This document shows, one piece after another, positions 22,648 through 30,786 of a stretch of DNA of 34,853 bases (within the stretch, counting starts at the first letter, position 1; each line of letters begins with the position of its first letter). The notes beneath the pieces are model-generated. The model was not told the origin of the DNA. It saw only the letters and a program-made list of their open reading frames with translations, and made no database searches. The position numbers and the translations under genes were made by a program. This stretch comes from DASXYU01 sp036502295 (GTDB taxonomy: Bacteria > Actinomycetota > Actinomycetes > Mycobacteriales > Jatrophihabitantaceae): assembly GCA_036502295.1 (NCBI GenBank), contig DASXYU010000104.1, forward strand, positions 1-34,853, read 5' to 3'.

Positions 22648-23963
22648 TTCGCCCCTTTCTTTCCGTTGAGTTCTTCGGCGACCAATCTGCGATAGCGGAA
22701 CGGCTCAAGCTCAAGTCCGTAGCGCTCCGAGCCCGGGTAGCGATGGGCCATCAGATCGAACTCCTCGGCGGTGTCCGCCTTCATCTCGCTCGGCGAAGGA
22801 AGCGTCAGCGTGCCGCTGACGACCGCGGTGAGGAACTGCGATTGCACGTCCATCATCGCGATGTTGGCGCCACCGCTGACGTTGAAGAAGCCGACGAAAT
22901 ACAGCCCGGGCCAATCTGGGTGCACCACCCGTCGGTACGCCTCGAGCCGACGTCCCCGCAGTGGGGCGAGGTCGCCATGCAGGAATGGCAGATCGACGAG
23001 GTAACCGGTCGCAGCGATGATCGTGTCGACCTCGATCACGTCGCCGTTGGTGAACGTCACGCTGAAGTCATGCACTTCGCGAATACCGGGTTCGACGATG
23101 ATCTTGCCGTAGGCCACGTGCGACATGTAGGTCGCGTTGCTGGCCGGGTGGGTTCGGGTCCGCGGAGTCCGAAAGCCCCAGTCCTCCATACGCCCGTGGT
23201 AGATACGGCTGAGCCCACGCATGATTTGGCGCTGCACGGGCCACGGCATCCACGGCCGGATGAGCCGCGCCATGACACGTGCAGAGGGCACGCCGAACAT
23301 CATTCGCGGCATGATCAGCAGCGGCGACCTCGCCGAGCTGTAGACCTTCTCGGCGAACGGCGCCAGGTCGGCAGCGATGTCGAGCCCACTGTTGCCGACG
23401 CCGACCACCAACACCCGCTTGCCGGCGAACGGCTCAGGCGCGCGGTAGGCGTGCGAGTGCAGGTACTGTCCGGCGAATCTTGCCGACCAGTCGGGATCGG
23501 CTGGGATACCCTGATGGCCCGAGGCGACGACGACCTCGTCAAACGTCTCGGTGTGGCCCTGATCCAATGTCAGCACCCAGCCTCGGCCCAGCGTGCTGTC
23601 GGCTGGGCGGACGTCCTGGACCTTGGTGTTGAACCGGATCCTGCGCCTCAGGTCGAAGGCGTGGGCGAAGTCCTCAAGGTACGCAGCAACCTCACGGTGG
23701 GAGGGGAACAACGGGGTGCCCGGTTTGAACGGGTAGCCACGGAAGGCCGTCGTCGTCGGCTCGGAATTGATGTGCAAAGAGTCGTAGGCGACGCTCAGAC
23801 CGTTGTCGTTGTCATAGACCCAGAGCCCGCCGATGTGCGAGCCCTTCTCGAAGAGCGTCACCTCGTGGCCTGCCTCGAGCAGGTGCCGCGCTGCGCTCAG
23901 ACCACCTGCTCCGGCACCGATGACCGCGACGGTCCGCGACCGGCGGTCCCCTGCGCTCACCAC
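22644..23963 (-). CDS. Class B flavin-containing monooxygenase (FMO/BVMO-like)
   Basis: The protein is about 439 residues from a GTG at 23963 (GTG 23960 is equally possible). The FAD Rossmann motif is GAGAGG (16-21) and the NADP Rossmann motif is GVGNSG (188-193). The linker signature FAGQYLHSHAY (163-173) fits the FMO form FxGxxxHxxxY/F rather than the strict Baeyer-Villiger FxGxxxHxxxWP. ATGYLVDLPF is the C-terminal FMO motif. It inserts one O atom from O2 using NADPH into a ketone, aldehyde or heteroatom substrate. An in-frame ATG at 24110 would run through the AT-rich divergent promoter, so I reject it. It is first gene of the five-gene operon and thus probably acts early on the substrate. 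Confidence 0.9.
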   Translation of the reverse strand: MVSAGDRRSRTVAVIGAGAGGLSAARHLLEAGHEVTLFEKGSHIGGLWVYDNDNGLSVAYDSLHINSEPTTTAFRGYPFKPGTPLFPSHREVAAYLEDFAHAFDLRRRIRFNTKVQDVRPADSTLGRGWVLTLDQGHTETFDEVVVASGHQGIPADPDWSARFAGQYLHSHAYRAPEPFAGKRVLVVGVGNSGLDIAADLAPFAEKVYSSARSPLLIMPRMMFGVPSARVMARLIRPWMPWPVQRQIMRGLSRIYHGRMEDWGFRTPRTRTHPASNATYMSHVAYGKIIVEPGIREVHDFSVTFTNGDVIEVDTIIAATGYLVDLPFLHGDLAPLRGRRLEAYRRVVHPDWPGLYFVGFFNVSGGANIAMMDVQSQFLTAVVSGTLTLPSPSEMKADTAEEFDLMAHRYPGSERYGLELEPFRYRRLVAEELNGKKGAK

Positions 23964-24024
23964 GTAGCCGTTTCGGAACGGCGATCGCCGTCCGCCTTCC
24001 AGCGACCCGTCACGGCACACCACA

Positions 24025-24066
24025 CTTTCGGAAAATCGATGATGACTTCGTGTTTTTGAAATATTG
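24025..24066. promoter_or_regulatory. AT-rich promoter/operator region before the monooxygenase operon
   Basis: A patch of low GC content contains CTTTCGGAAAATCGA (24025-24039) and TTTTTGAAATATT (24053-24065). The first resembles the TTTCGATAA motif found at 24220 and 32690, allowing one base of difference in length. It lies 60-100 nt upstream of the chosen FMO start and is likely to hold that promoter. Confidence 0.45.
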
Positions 24067-24191
24067 CCGCGCCTCGGATGGATGTCAAGAACAGTCGGCC
24101 TTGGCGTCATCCCACCCGCGGCGTTGCACCCGAAGATGCCGACGGTTCAACTACGGGGGTTGCTTGACTCGGGCGCCTGCGCGCTCGTAGG

Positions 24192-24235
24192 TTGCACTTT
24201 GTCTGTAAACCTGAAGCATATTTCGATAATTCGAA
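24192..24235 (+). promoter_or_regulatory. Promoter with palindromic operator before the acyl-CoA ligase operon
   Basis: TTCGA-TAAT-TCGAA (24222-24235) is a perfect inverted repeat and covers a good -10 hexamer GATAAT (24225-24230); a TTGCAC at 24192-24197 is a further promoter-like element. A regulator bound here would block RNA polymerase. The adjacent IclR protein is the obvious candidate. Confidence 0.5.
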
Positions 24236-24285
24236 GCGCGTCGTCACAAAGGGCCGCTGGCCGGTCCGCAGGAGGGTGAACCGAG

Positions 24286-25956
24286 ATGAGCACTGCGATC
24301 TTCGGGAGCGTACCTGTGGCGACCACGCTGCCCGAGTTGCTGGCGCAGGCGGCGGACGCGGTCCCGGACCACGAAGCACTGGTCGCCGGCGCCACACGCT
24401 GGACCTACTCGCAGCTCGCCGACGAGGTGGCCCACGCCGCGGCCGCACTGGACGACATCGGTGTCGGCGTAGGCAGCAGTGTCGCGCTCCTCGCCCCCAA
24501 CATCGCCCAATGGGTTCCGATCGCCCTGGGTGCTCAGCTGGTGGGCGCGCGGGTGGACGCCTTCAACACCTGGGTGAGGGCCTACGACCTAGACTACCTG
24601 CTGCGCACCTCCGGGGCCGACGTGCTGGTGACCGTCGATACCGTCCGCTCTGCGAATCTGATCGGCGAAATCACCACGCTGCTGCCGGAACTCGAGCACA
24701 ACGCGCCGGGTGAATGGCGCAGCGCCGCGTACCCATCGCTGCGGCACATCGCAGTGCTGGGCCAACAGGCGCCGCGCGGAGCCGACCGTTGGGACGACCT
24801 CCGGAAGCGGGCGAGTGGCGCCGTCGAGACGCAGCGGGCTGCGCTGCGCTCTGCCCCTGTCATAGACGGAGAATCCGTTGCATTCGTCCTCTATACCTCT
24901 GGCTCGACGAAGAATCCGAAGGCCGTTCCGTTGGAGCAGCGCAAGCTCATCGAGAACGGCTTCCACATTGGCGAACGCATGGGCCTAGGCGCCGACGACC
25001 GGATCTGGTTCGGCTCGCCACTGTTTTGGAGCTTCGGCTGTGCGAACGCGCTGATGGCCACATTCACCCATCGGGCGTGCTTCGTGCTGCAGGAACAGTT
25101 CGAGGCTCGTGCCGCTGTTGCGCTGATGGCCGAGGAGCGCGTCACAGCCGCCTACCTGCTGCCTGCGATGGCTGAGGCACTCGCCGCGGCGGCGCCGGAC
25201 GAAATGCGCGCGCTGGACTCGCTGCGTACGGGCGCGACGATCGGTCGTCCGGACGAGGTCGAGCGTGTGGCGCTCGACCTCGGAGTCGGAGAGATCTGCA
25301 ACGTCTACGGCGCGACCGAGAACTACGGCAACTGCTGCGTCACCGACCGCCGCGACCCGCTAGAGGTACGGCTGTACACCCAAGGCCGTCCGCTTCCCGG
25401 CGTTGAGGCTCGGGTTGTCGACCCGGAGACCGGCGAGCTGCTGGGTCGCGGGGTCCCCGGTGAGCTGCACATCCGCGGACGCGTGACACGTGGGTATCTC
25501 AACGACGACGAGGCCAATGCCGAGGCGTTCGCTCCTGACGGCTGGTACCGCACCGGGGATCGCATGATCATCAACGACGACGGCTCGGTGACCTACATCG
25601 GCCGGCTCAATGACATGATCAAGACGTCCGGCATCAACGTCTCACCGGCCGAGGTCGAAGGCTTTCTGACCACACACCCAGACGTCGCGGAAGTCGTCGT
25701 CATGGGAGCGCCGCACCCGACGCGCGACCAGGTCGTCGTGGCGTTCGTCGTGCCCAAGACCCCCGAGCTCACCGCCGAGTCGGTCACCGACTACTGCCGG
25801 GCGAACATCGCCGGCTACAAGGTGCCATGGGTGGTCTCGATCGTCTCCTCGATCCCGACTACCGGCACCGGCAAGATCGCCCGGCGCAACCTGCTCGACA
25901 CCGCCGCGGAGCTTGTCGTCAAAGAGATCGATCGGCGGGAAGGTGTGAAGCAATGA
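24286..25956 (+). CDS. Acyl-CoA synthetase (AMP-forming, fatty-acid-CoA-ligase-like)
   Basis: This 556-residue adenylate-forming enzyme activates a carboxylic acid with ATP and CoA. The P-loop is TSGSTKNPKAV (204-214); it departs from the usual TSGTTGxPKG, with Lys-Asn instead of Gly-x and Ala in place of the last Gly. Other motifs are YGATENYG (341-348), GWYRTGDRM (419-427), GRLNDMIKTSGINVSPAEVE (439-458) and the catalytic C-terminal Lys530 in GTGKIAR. Length and domain order are normal. The ATG at 24286 follows AGGAGGG. It opens a five-gene chain joined by 4-nt overlaps or tight spacing and is divergent from the FMO operon, so both arms probably serve one pathway. Confidence 0.93.
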   Translation: MSTAIFGSVPVATTLPELLAQAADAVPDHEALVAGATRWTYSQLADEVAHAAAALDDIGVGVGSSVALLAPNIAQWVPIALGAQLVGARVDAFNTWVRAYDLDYLLRTSGADVLVTVDTVRSANLIGEITTLLPELEHNAPGEWRSAAYPSLRHIAVLGQQAPRGADRWDDLRKRASGAVETQRAALRSAPVIDGESVAFVLYTSGSTKNPKAVPLEQRKLIENGFHIGERMGLGADDRIWFGSPLFWSFGCANALMATFTHRACFVLQEQFEARAAVALMAEERVTAAYLLPAMAEALAAAAPDEMRALDSLRTGATIGRPDEVERVALDLGVGEICNVYGATENYGNCCVTDRRDPLEVRLYTQGRPLPGVEARVVDPETGELLGRGVPGELHIRGRVTRGYLNDDEANAEAFAPDGWYRTGDRMIINDDGSVTYIGRLNDMIKTSGINVSPAEVEGFLTTHPDVAEVVVMGAPHPTRDQVVVAFVVPKTPELTAESVTDYCRANIAGYKVPWVVSIVSSIPTTGTGKIARRNLLDTAAELVVKEIDRREGVKQ

Positions 25957-26828
25957 GGGACAACCAAGGCCGGTGGGGCGCGGAGGACGAGATCGGTGCC
26001 CTCAACTTGGTCACACCGACCAAGACGTGCGATGCGATGTCGCTGGTGCGCTCGGGTGTGACACTTTCGCTTGCCGAACCGCTCGGTCCATCCACCCCGG
26101 TGCCGCCCCACCGCCAAGGACCGTCGCGGTTCATGAACCGCGACGCAGGCGACTACGAGCTTGGCGCTCGCTCGCCCGGCGGGTTCCGCTTCGCCGAAGA
26201 CACCGTGCAATTCCAGAGCCACACCGGCACCCACGTCGACGCATTGGCGCACGCGTGGTCCGGCGACACGCTCTACAACGGCTACCCGCACAGTTCGGTG
26301 CGCTCCACTCGAGGCGCGCAGAAATGTGGTGCCGACAAGCTCGTTCCAGTCTTGACTCGTGGCGTCCTCGTGGACTTGGTTGCATCTACAGGCGGGCCGC
26401 TGCCGGCCAGCACACTGGTGTCCTCGAAAGACCTCGAAGCTGGTATCCGCGAAGACGGTGTGCACATCGAACCCGGTGACGCGGTGCTCGTGCGAACCGG
26501 CTGGATGGAATCTCGCGCCACGCTGTCAAATTACTTTGCCGACGAGCCAGGGATCAACGAACAGGCAGCTGTCTGGCTCAGCGAGCAAGATGTTGCCCTG
26601 GTCGGCGCCGACAATTACGCCGTCGAGCAGCAGTCTGCGACCCCTGGCTTCCCCGTGCACCTGCAGCTGATCCACAAGTGCGGTGTGCCGCTGCTGGAAA
26701 ATCTGGTTCTCGCTGAACTCGCTGGGCGGCTGGCCGCCGAGTCCCGTTCGACATTCCTGTTCGTCTTCGCCCCCGTGCCGCTGGTGGGCTCCACCGGTGC
26801 GCCGGTCAACCCGGTCGTGGTGCTGTGA
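25953..26828 (+). CDS. Cyclase-family metal-dependent hydrolase (kynurenine-formamidase-like)
   Basis: This 291-residue protein of the cyclase family (PF04199) begins with RWGAEDEIGALNLVTP (7-22), the hallmark of the large subgroup related to isatin hydrolase and kynurenine formamidase. The metal/active-site motif is HTGTHVDALAH (90-100); most relatives have HxGTHxDxPxH, so the Pro is replaced by Leu here. EPGDAVLVRTGW and ALVGADNYAVE are also family segments. These enzymes hydrolyse amides, lactams, or lactones. The ATG at 25953 overlaps the ligase stop (ATGA) with GGAAGG before it, and its stop overlaps the next GTG. Given the FMO in the other arm, opening of a lactone made by oxygen insertion is one possible role. 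Confidence 0.88.
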   Translation: MRDNQGRWGAEDEIGALNLVTPTKTCDAMSLVRSGVTLSLAEPLGPSTPVPPHRQGPSRFMNRDAGDYELGARSPGGFRFAEDTVQFQSHTGTHVDALAHAWSGDTLYNGYPHSSVRSTRGAQKCGADKLVPVLTRGVLVDLVASTGGPLPASTLVSSKDLEAGIREDGVHIEPGDAVLVRTGWMESRATLSNYFADEPGINEQAAVWLSEQDVALVGADNYAVEQQSATPGFPVHLQLIHKCGVPLLENLVLAELAGRLAAESRSTFLFVFAPVPLVGSTGAPVNPVVVL

Positions 26829-28129
26829 CCGGAGCGATCGAGTCCTTGGCGAGCACCCCCAGCGAGACAACCGTCCGAAGATCTGCGCCGCCCGCCGCAC
26901 GCCACGAGCACGTCGGCTGGCCCGGCGCGTGGATCGACGACGTGCTGCGCGACGGAGATCTGCTCGTTGCTGCCCAAGGCGTCGGGGAACCGACCACGCT
27001 GATACGGGAACTGCTCGGCGCCGATCAGCTACCAGCAGAGGTCGAGTTGTTCGTCGGGCTCAGCCACAGCGACGCGCTAGCTGGCAGCGAGCCGGTGCCC
27101 CTGCCGCTGTTGTCCTTTGGCGCCATGGGCCCATTGGGGGCGCGAGCGGCCACCGGCGAGTTGAACATCATCCCCTGCCACTTCGCCGATGTGGCCCGCC
27201 TATTGCAAGTCCGAGCGCCCCGGCGGGTCGTGCCTCTCGTGCAGGTGTCGCCCCCTGACGCCCACGGGTACCACAGCCTCGGGCTGTCAGTCGACTACAC
27301 CTACGAACTGCTCCAGGTCGCCCGCGCGGTTGTCGCCGAGGTCAACGATCAGGTGCCCGTGACGTCGGCGCCACGGATCCATGCCTCGGCGTTCGCGGCA
27401 ACCGTCCGCACGTCGCGTCCACCGCCGCAGATCAGCTCGGCGAGCGCCGGAGAGACACAGGAACGCATCGCCGAGTACACGGCCGCACTCGTCATGGACG
27501 GCGCGACCATCCAGTTGGGCGTGGGCGCGTTGCCCACGGTGGTCGGTCGGGCGCTGGCCGGACACACCGGGATGTGCGTGCATTCCACCCTGGTCGGAGA
27601 CTGGCTGCTGGACCTGTCCCGCGGTGGCGCACTCAACGAGGGCCCGGATGCAGTTCTCGTCAGCGAGGTCGCCGGTTCGCAGGATCTGTATCGCTACGTC
27701 GTGTCGCAGAGCATCACGATCCGTCCGGTCCGTGACCTCATGGACAGCGCGACCTTGGGATCCATCAATCGCTTCGTGTCGATGAACTCGGCACTCGAGG
27801 TAGATCTCTCCGGCCAGGTGAACGCCGAGCAAGTGTCGTCGGGCTACGTGGGTGGCATTGGCGGTCAGCCCGACCTTCTGCGCGCCGCGCAACGATCCCC
27901 TGGAGGGCGTTCGATTGTCATGTTGCCTTCGACGGCTTTGGGCGGACGACAGTCCCGGATCGTCCGCACCCTCACCGGTAACGGGGTCACCACCTTGCGC
28001 TCCGGCGTGGATTTTATTGTGACCGAGCACGGGGTGGCCGACCTGCGTGGCAAGTCGCTCGCAGAACGAACTGAGGCGCTGATAGGAATCGCAGCGCCCG
28101 AACACCGAGCGGGGCTGAGGGCCCTGTGA
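26825..28129 (+). CDS. Acetyl-CoA hydrolase / 4-hydroxybutyrate CoA-transferase family protein
   Basis: This 434-residue family I CoA-transferase fold has VVPLVQVSPPDAHGYHSLGLS (135-155), TIQLGVGALPTVVGRAL (228-244), NSALEVDLSGQVNAE (321-335), GGIGGQPDLLRAAQRSPGGR (343-362) and VTEHGVADLRGKSLAERTEAL near the end, all characteristic. At the position of the catalytic Glu in HTEMxxDG of the clostridial 4-hydroxybutyrate CoA-transferase, this protein reads VHSTLVGDW (252-260), so Thr255 replaces Glu. It may be a variant transferase, a hydrolase or a binding protein. The N-terminal 25 residues are extra. The GTG at 26825 overlaps the cyclase stop (GTGA). It could attach or remove CoA on a hydroxy-acid intermediate. 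Confidence 0.86.
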   Translation: MTGAIESLASTPSETTVRRSAPPAARHEHVGWPGAWIDDVLRDGDLLVAAQGVGEPTTLIRELLGADQLPAEVELFVGLSHSDALAGSEPVPLPLLSFGAMGPLGARAATGELNIIPCHFADVARLLQVRAPRRVVPLVQVSPPDAHGYHSLGLSVDYTYELLQVARAVVAEVNDQVPVTSAPRIHASAFAATVRTSRPPPQISSASAGETQERIAEYTAALVMDGATIQLGVGALPTVVGRALAGHTGMCVHSTLVGDWLLDLSRGGALNEGPDAVLVSEVAGSQDLYRYVVSQSITIRPVRDLMDSATLGSINRFVSMNSALEVDLSGQVNAEQVSSGYVGGIGGQPDLLRAAQRSPGGRSIVMLPSTALGGRQSRIVRTLTGNGVTTLRSGVDFIVTEHGVADLRGKSLAERTEALIGIAAPEHRAGLRAL

Positions 28130-29157
28130 GCACCGCGCAGGAAACCGGCACAGGCACGACCGCTACACCCGATTTCGCACAGCGGCTCTACGCGTGGATC
28201 GCCGCCGAGACCGGCGGCCGCGACGCGACACTCGTCAATCTGCGCCCCGTCGGTCTGGGGCGCTCGCGCGAGAACTGGGTCTTCGACCTGGTCAGCCCCG
28301 GAGCCGACGGGACTGACCAGATCGAGCCACTGATCGTGCGAACAGATCCAGACGGCGGACTGGTCGACACTGATCGCAGCACTGAGTTCGCCGTACTGCG
28401 CGCACTGGAGCACAGCACGCTGCCGACTCCGGCGGTCCGCTGGCTCGACGCCACAGGGGAACACATCGGACGTCCCGGCCTCGTGATGCGTCGTGCATCT
28501 GGCGTGTGTGACTACCGCATCGTCAACGGCCCGCTCCCCTTGGACGTACGCATCGATCTGGCGCGACAATTCTGCGACTTGCTCGCCCAGGTACACGGCG
28601 TGGATTGGGCCGATCTCGGCCTCGGCGCCGTGCTCGCCGATCCAGGTCCCGAGGCAGCGCGATTCGAACTCGACCGCTGGGAACAGGTCCTGCGCACCGA
28701 TCAGCTCGAGGCCTATCCAGAACTCGATCTCGCGCTACTCGAGCTACGCGATTGGGCCCCTCGGACGAGCCGCACTGTGCTCGTGCATGCCGACTTCAAG
28801 CCCGGCAACATCCTGCTCGAGGACAACCGCGTGGCCTGCCTGCTCGACTGGGAACTTGCCCACCTTGGCGATCCGCTCGAGGACGTCGGATGGGTCACCC
28901 AACCGCTCCGCACCCGCGAGCATCTCATTGCCGGCGCGTGGGAGGCCGACGACCTCATCGCGCGCTACGAGCAGGTGTCGGGCACGCACGTCGACCGGCT
29001 AGCGCTGCAGTGGTGGCAGATCTTCTCCACGCTGAAGACCGCGATCATGCAGGTCAGCGGGCTGCGCGCATTCTTAGAAGGCCGCAGTGACGAGCCGTAC
29101 CGACCCAACCGGCGCGTCTTGTCGACCCTGCTCGATGCGCTATCCGGGAGCAATTGA
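28126..29157 (+). CDS. APH-fold kinase of the ACAD10/11 N-terminal type (putative hydroxyacyl-CoA kinase)
   Basis: This 343-residue aminoglycoside-phosphotransferase-like protein has an N-lobe with LGRSRENWVFDL and LIVRTDP (69-75, Arg in place of the common Lys). The catalytic loop is HADFKPGNIL (221-230, with H221, D223, N228) and the metal motif LDWELAHLGDP (240-250). This subgroup is fused to acyl-CoA dehydrogenase in human ACAD10/11 and stands alone as LvaA of Pseudomonas putida, where it phosphorylates a 4-hydroxyacyl-CoA before phosphate elimination. Such genes are sometimes misnamed acyl-CoA dehydrogenases. Drug resistance is unlikely given the gene neighbourhood. The GTG at 28126 overlaps the previous stop (GTGA), and a small helical protein gene starts 2 nt after its stop. 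Confidence 0.88.
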   Translation: MSTAQETGTGTTATPDFAQRLYAWIAAETGGRDATLVNLRPVGLGRSRENWVFDLVSPGADGTDQIEPLIVRTDPDGGLVDTDRSTEFAVLRALEHSTLPTPAVRWLDATGEHIGRPGLVMRRASGVCDYRIVNGPLPLDVRIDLARQFCDLLAQVHGVDWADLGLGAVLADPGPEAARFELDRWEQVLRTDQLEAYPELDLALLELRDWAPRTSRTVLVHADFKPGNILLEDNRVACLLDWELAHLGDPLEDVGWVTQPLRTREHLIAGAWEADDLIARYEQVSGTHVDRLALQWWQIFSTLKTAIMQVSGLRAFLEGRSDEPYRPNRRVLSTLLDALSGSN

Positions 29158-29158
29158 C

Positions 29159-29584
29159 ATGCGACCCACCATCAACGACCAAGTGGACGGCGCACGCCGA
29201 TTGCTGACCGGACTGCTCGAGGACGACGAAGTCCCCGCGGCCGCCTGCGAAACCCTGACGAATGCGCGCCGGCTACTGGACCAGATCGGACGGTCCTGGG
29301 CAGCCCTGCCCGGTTTCTATGCACGGGACAACACAGAACTCGCGCAACTGCTGCAACGCATGCGCACCGCCGTCCCCATGGACGTCGCAGCGCGCATCGC
29401 AAAGGTCGCGAACGCTCCAGCGCCGCCAGCCGTCGACGTCAACGCAGGCGCCTCGCACAACGCCGAGTTGCGGCAGTCACTGTCGGACCTGCTGCACGCC
29501 ATGCCGGCCGGCCCCGGTCGCGATGCCGCCCGCGGCGAGATCGGCGACTACCTGCGGCGGCGTATGGCCGCCGACCCGGCCTAA
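29159..29584 (+). CDS. Small helical protein, possible partner of the APH-type kinase
   Basis: This 141-residue protein has no recognised motif. It is predicted almost wholly helical: MRPTINDQVDGARRLLTGLL, then ARRLLDQIGRSWAALPGFY, a proline/alanine-rich break (APAPPAVDVNAG), and a final NAELRQSLSDLLHAMPAGPG helix pair ending RRRMAADPA. The ATG at 29159 is one base after the kinase TGA. In the levulinate operon a small protein (LvaB) of similar size lies directly after the kinase LvaA and is needed for its activity. I cannot see sequence identity to LvaB, so the analogy rests on position, size and helical character. The alternative is a structural component of a different complex. Confidence 0.8.
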   Translation: MRPTINDQVDGARRLLTGLLEDDEVPAAACETLTNARRLLDQIGRSWAALPGFYARDNTELAQLLQRMRTAVPMDVAARIAKVANAPAPPAVDVNAGASHNAELRQSLSDLLHAMPAGPGRDAARGEIGDYLRRRMAADPA

Positions 29585-29610
29585 GCGACGCCCGACTCCG
29601 AAGGACAGCG

Positions 29611-30750
29611 ATGACCGACTACGGCCTGCTCGTGAACGACGACAAGCATTTCGCCGAGCAGTTCCCCCTCTCCCCGCTCGACGACTTCATGATCCATCAG
29701 ACACCGGATCCCGTGCGCGTGATGTGGACCGGCGACCCGAGGGCTTACGAGCGCTACTGGATGGTGTGTCACGACGCCGTCGGCGACACTCTCATCGCCA
29801 CCGGTGGCAGCGTGTATCCCAATCTCGATCGCGCGGAGGCGTACGCCATCGTCAATCACCGGGGTCGGCACGTCGCCGTGCGCAGCTTCCGCCCGCTCGG
29901 CTTCGACCGCACGAACTTGCGAGTCGGTCCGATCTCACCGGTGATCGTGCGCGGCCTGAGGGAATGGCGATACGTTCTTGAACCCAACGAGTGGGGCATC
30001 AGCTACGACCTCACTTTCATCGACACGACGCGGCAGGTGTTCCGAGAGCCACTCTCGGATTCGGCGCACGGCACGCCGCCCGGCCGACGTGGTGACGTGA
30101 CCGCGGGATTCGAAGGTTTTGGCACAGTGCGCGGCTGGGTGGAGATCGACGGATCACGGACCGATTTCGGTTCGGGCTCACTCGGCACGAGAGACCGACA
30201 CTGGGGCACTGGCCGCGGAGTGGGCGGACCGGCGATGTCCCTCGGCGGGCGTCTGCATGTGGGGACGAACGGAAACGCCTTTGTGCCCTTCGCAGACTGG
30301 ACTCTCTGGGGCGACCGGACCTATTACCCGTTCGGATCGCCGCGCTCGGGGGCAGGCAAGGTGGCGAAGCCGAACCGGCGCCTGCGCTTCGACCCGGACA
30401 CGCAGGTGTTCGCCGAGGGCGTCGTCGACTACACGCTCTCCACGGGTGAGACCAAACAACTGCATTACGAGCGCATCGGCGAACAGACTGCCTATCTACG
30501 CTGCGGTATGTACGGTGGCACGCCGGGCAGCGACATCCATCAGGGCAGCTACGACGGACCGCCGATGACCGAAGGCGAGCGCGTCGAGCTCTCAGCGCCA
30601 GCGGCACGCATCGGTCTGCGCGGCCTGGACGAGCATTTGTGCCGCGTCACGTGCGAGGGCGAGACAGTGCTCGGCGTCTACCAGACCATCGATCCGGTCG
30701 CCTACGAGGTGTGCATGTCGGGACGGCCGGGATGGGCGTTCCTCGACTGA
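29611..30750 (+). CDS. DUF7064/DUF7065-like (lipocalin/AttH-type) protein
   Basis: This 379-residue soluble protein without signal peptide has the beta-rich pattern of CrtC/AttH-like lipocalin proteins. Segments include MTDYGLLVNDDKHFAEQFPL, then SPLDDFMIHQTPDPVRVMWT at the start, GSVYPNLDRAEAYAIVNHRGRH (about 66-87), a WEIDG-like VEIDGSRTDFGSGSLGTRDRHWG stretch (about 177-199, with the GxRDHxWG-type signature), and HVGTNGNAFVPFADW. Related actinobacterial proteins occur beside CoA ligases, APH-type kinases and acyl-CoA dehydrogenases in terpenoid or steroid clusters. Their function is not established; CrtC relatives hydrate isoprenoid double bonds. The ATG at 29611 follows GAAGGAC. It ends the plus-strand operon and faces a bidirectional hairpin. 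Confidence 0.78.
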   Translation: MTDYGLLVNDDKHFAEQFPLSPLDDFMIHQTPDPVRVMWTGDPRAYERYWMVCHDAVGDTLIATGGSVYPNLDRAEAYAIVNHRGRHVAVRSFRPLGFDRTNLRVGPISPVIVRGLREWRYVLEPNEWGISYDLTFIDTTRQVFREPLSDSAHGTPPGRRGDVTAGFEGFGTVRGWVEIDGSRTDFGSGSLGTRDRHWGTGRGVGGPAMSLGGRLHVGTNGNAFVPFADWTLWGDRTYYPFGSPRSGAGKVAKPNRRLRFDPDTQVFAEGVVDYTLSTGETKQLHYERIGEQTAYLRCGMYGGTPGSDIHQGSYDGPPMTEGERVELSAPAARIGLRGLDEHLCRVTCEGETVLGVYQTIDPVAYEVCMSGRPGWAFLD

Positions 30751-30751
30751 C

Positions 30752-30773
30752 ATGGCCGGCTGCGCCGGCCCAT
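30752..30773. terminator. Bidirectional hairpin between convergent genes
   Basis: GGCCGGC (30754-30760) and GCCGGCC (30764-30770) form a 7-bp stem with a TGC loop, with ATG/CAT flanks adding partial pairing. It occupies the 36-nt gap between the stops at 30750 and 30787 and can serve both strands. Confidence 0.55.
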
Positions 30774-30786
30774 CCCAGCGGCCGTG

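Noticed and set aside
22530..24059. Long open frame (about 509 codons) on the plus strand opposite the monooxygenase
   Set aside because: The minus strand has clear FAD and NADP motifs throughout. The plus frame has no family resemblance or ribosome site and is a codon-bias shadow.
23964..24110. Upstream ATG (24110) as start of the monooxygenase
   Set aside because: It would place an AT-rich promoter-like stretch inside the gene and adds 49 residues with no family counterpart.
28126..29157. Aminoglycoside resistance gene
   Set aside because: The APH fold is real, but the subgroup and the CoA-pathway operon point to an acyl-CoA-type substrate, and there is no resistance context.
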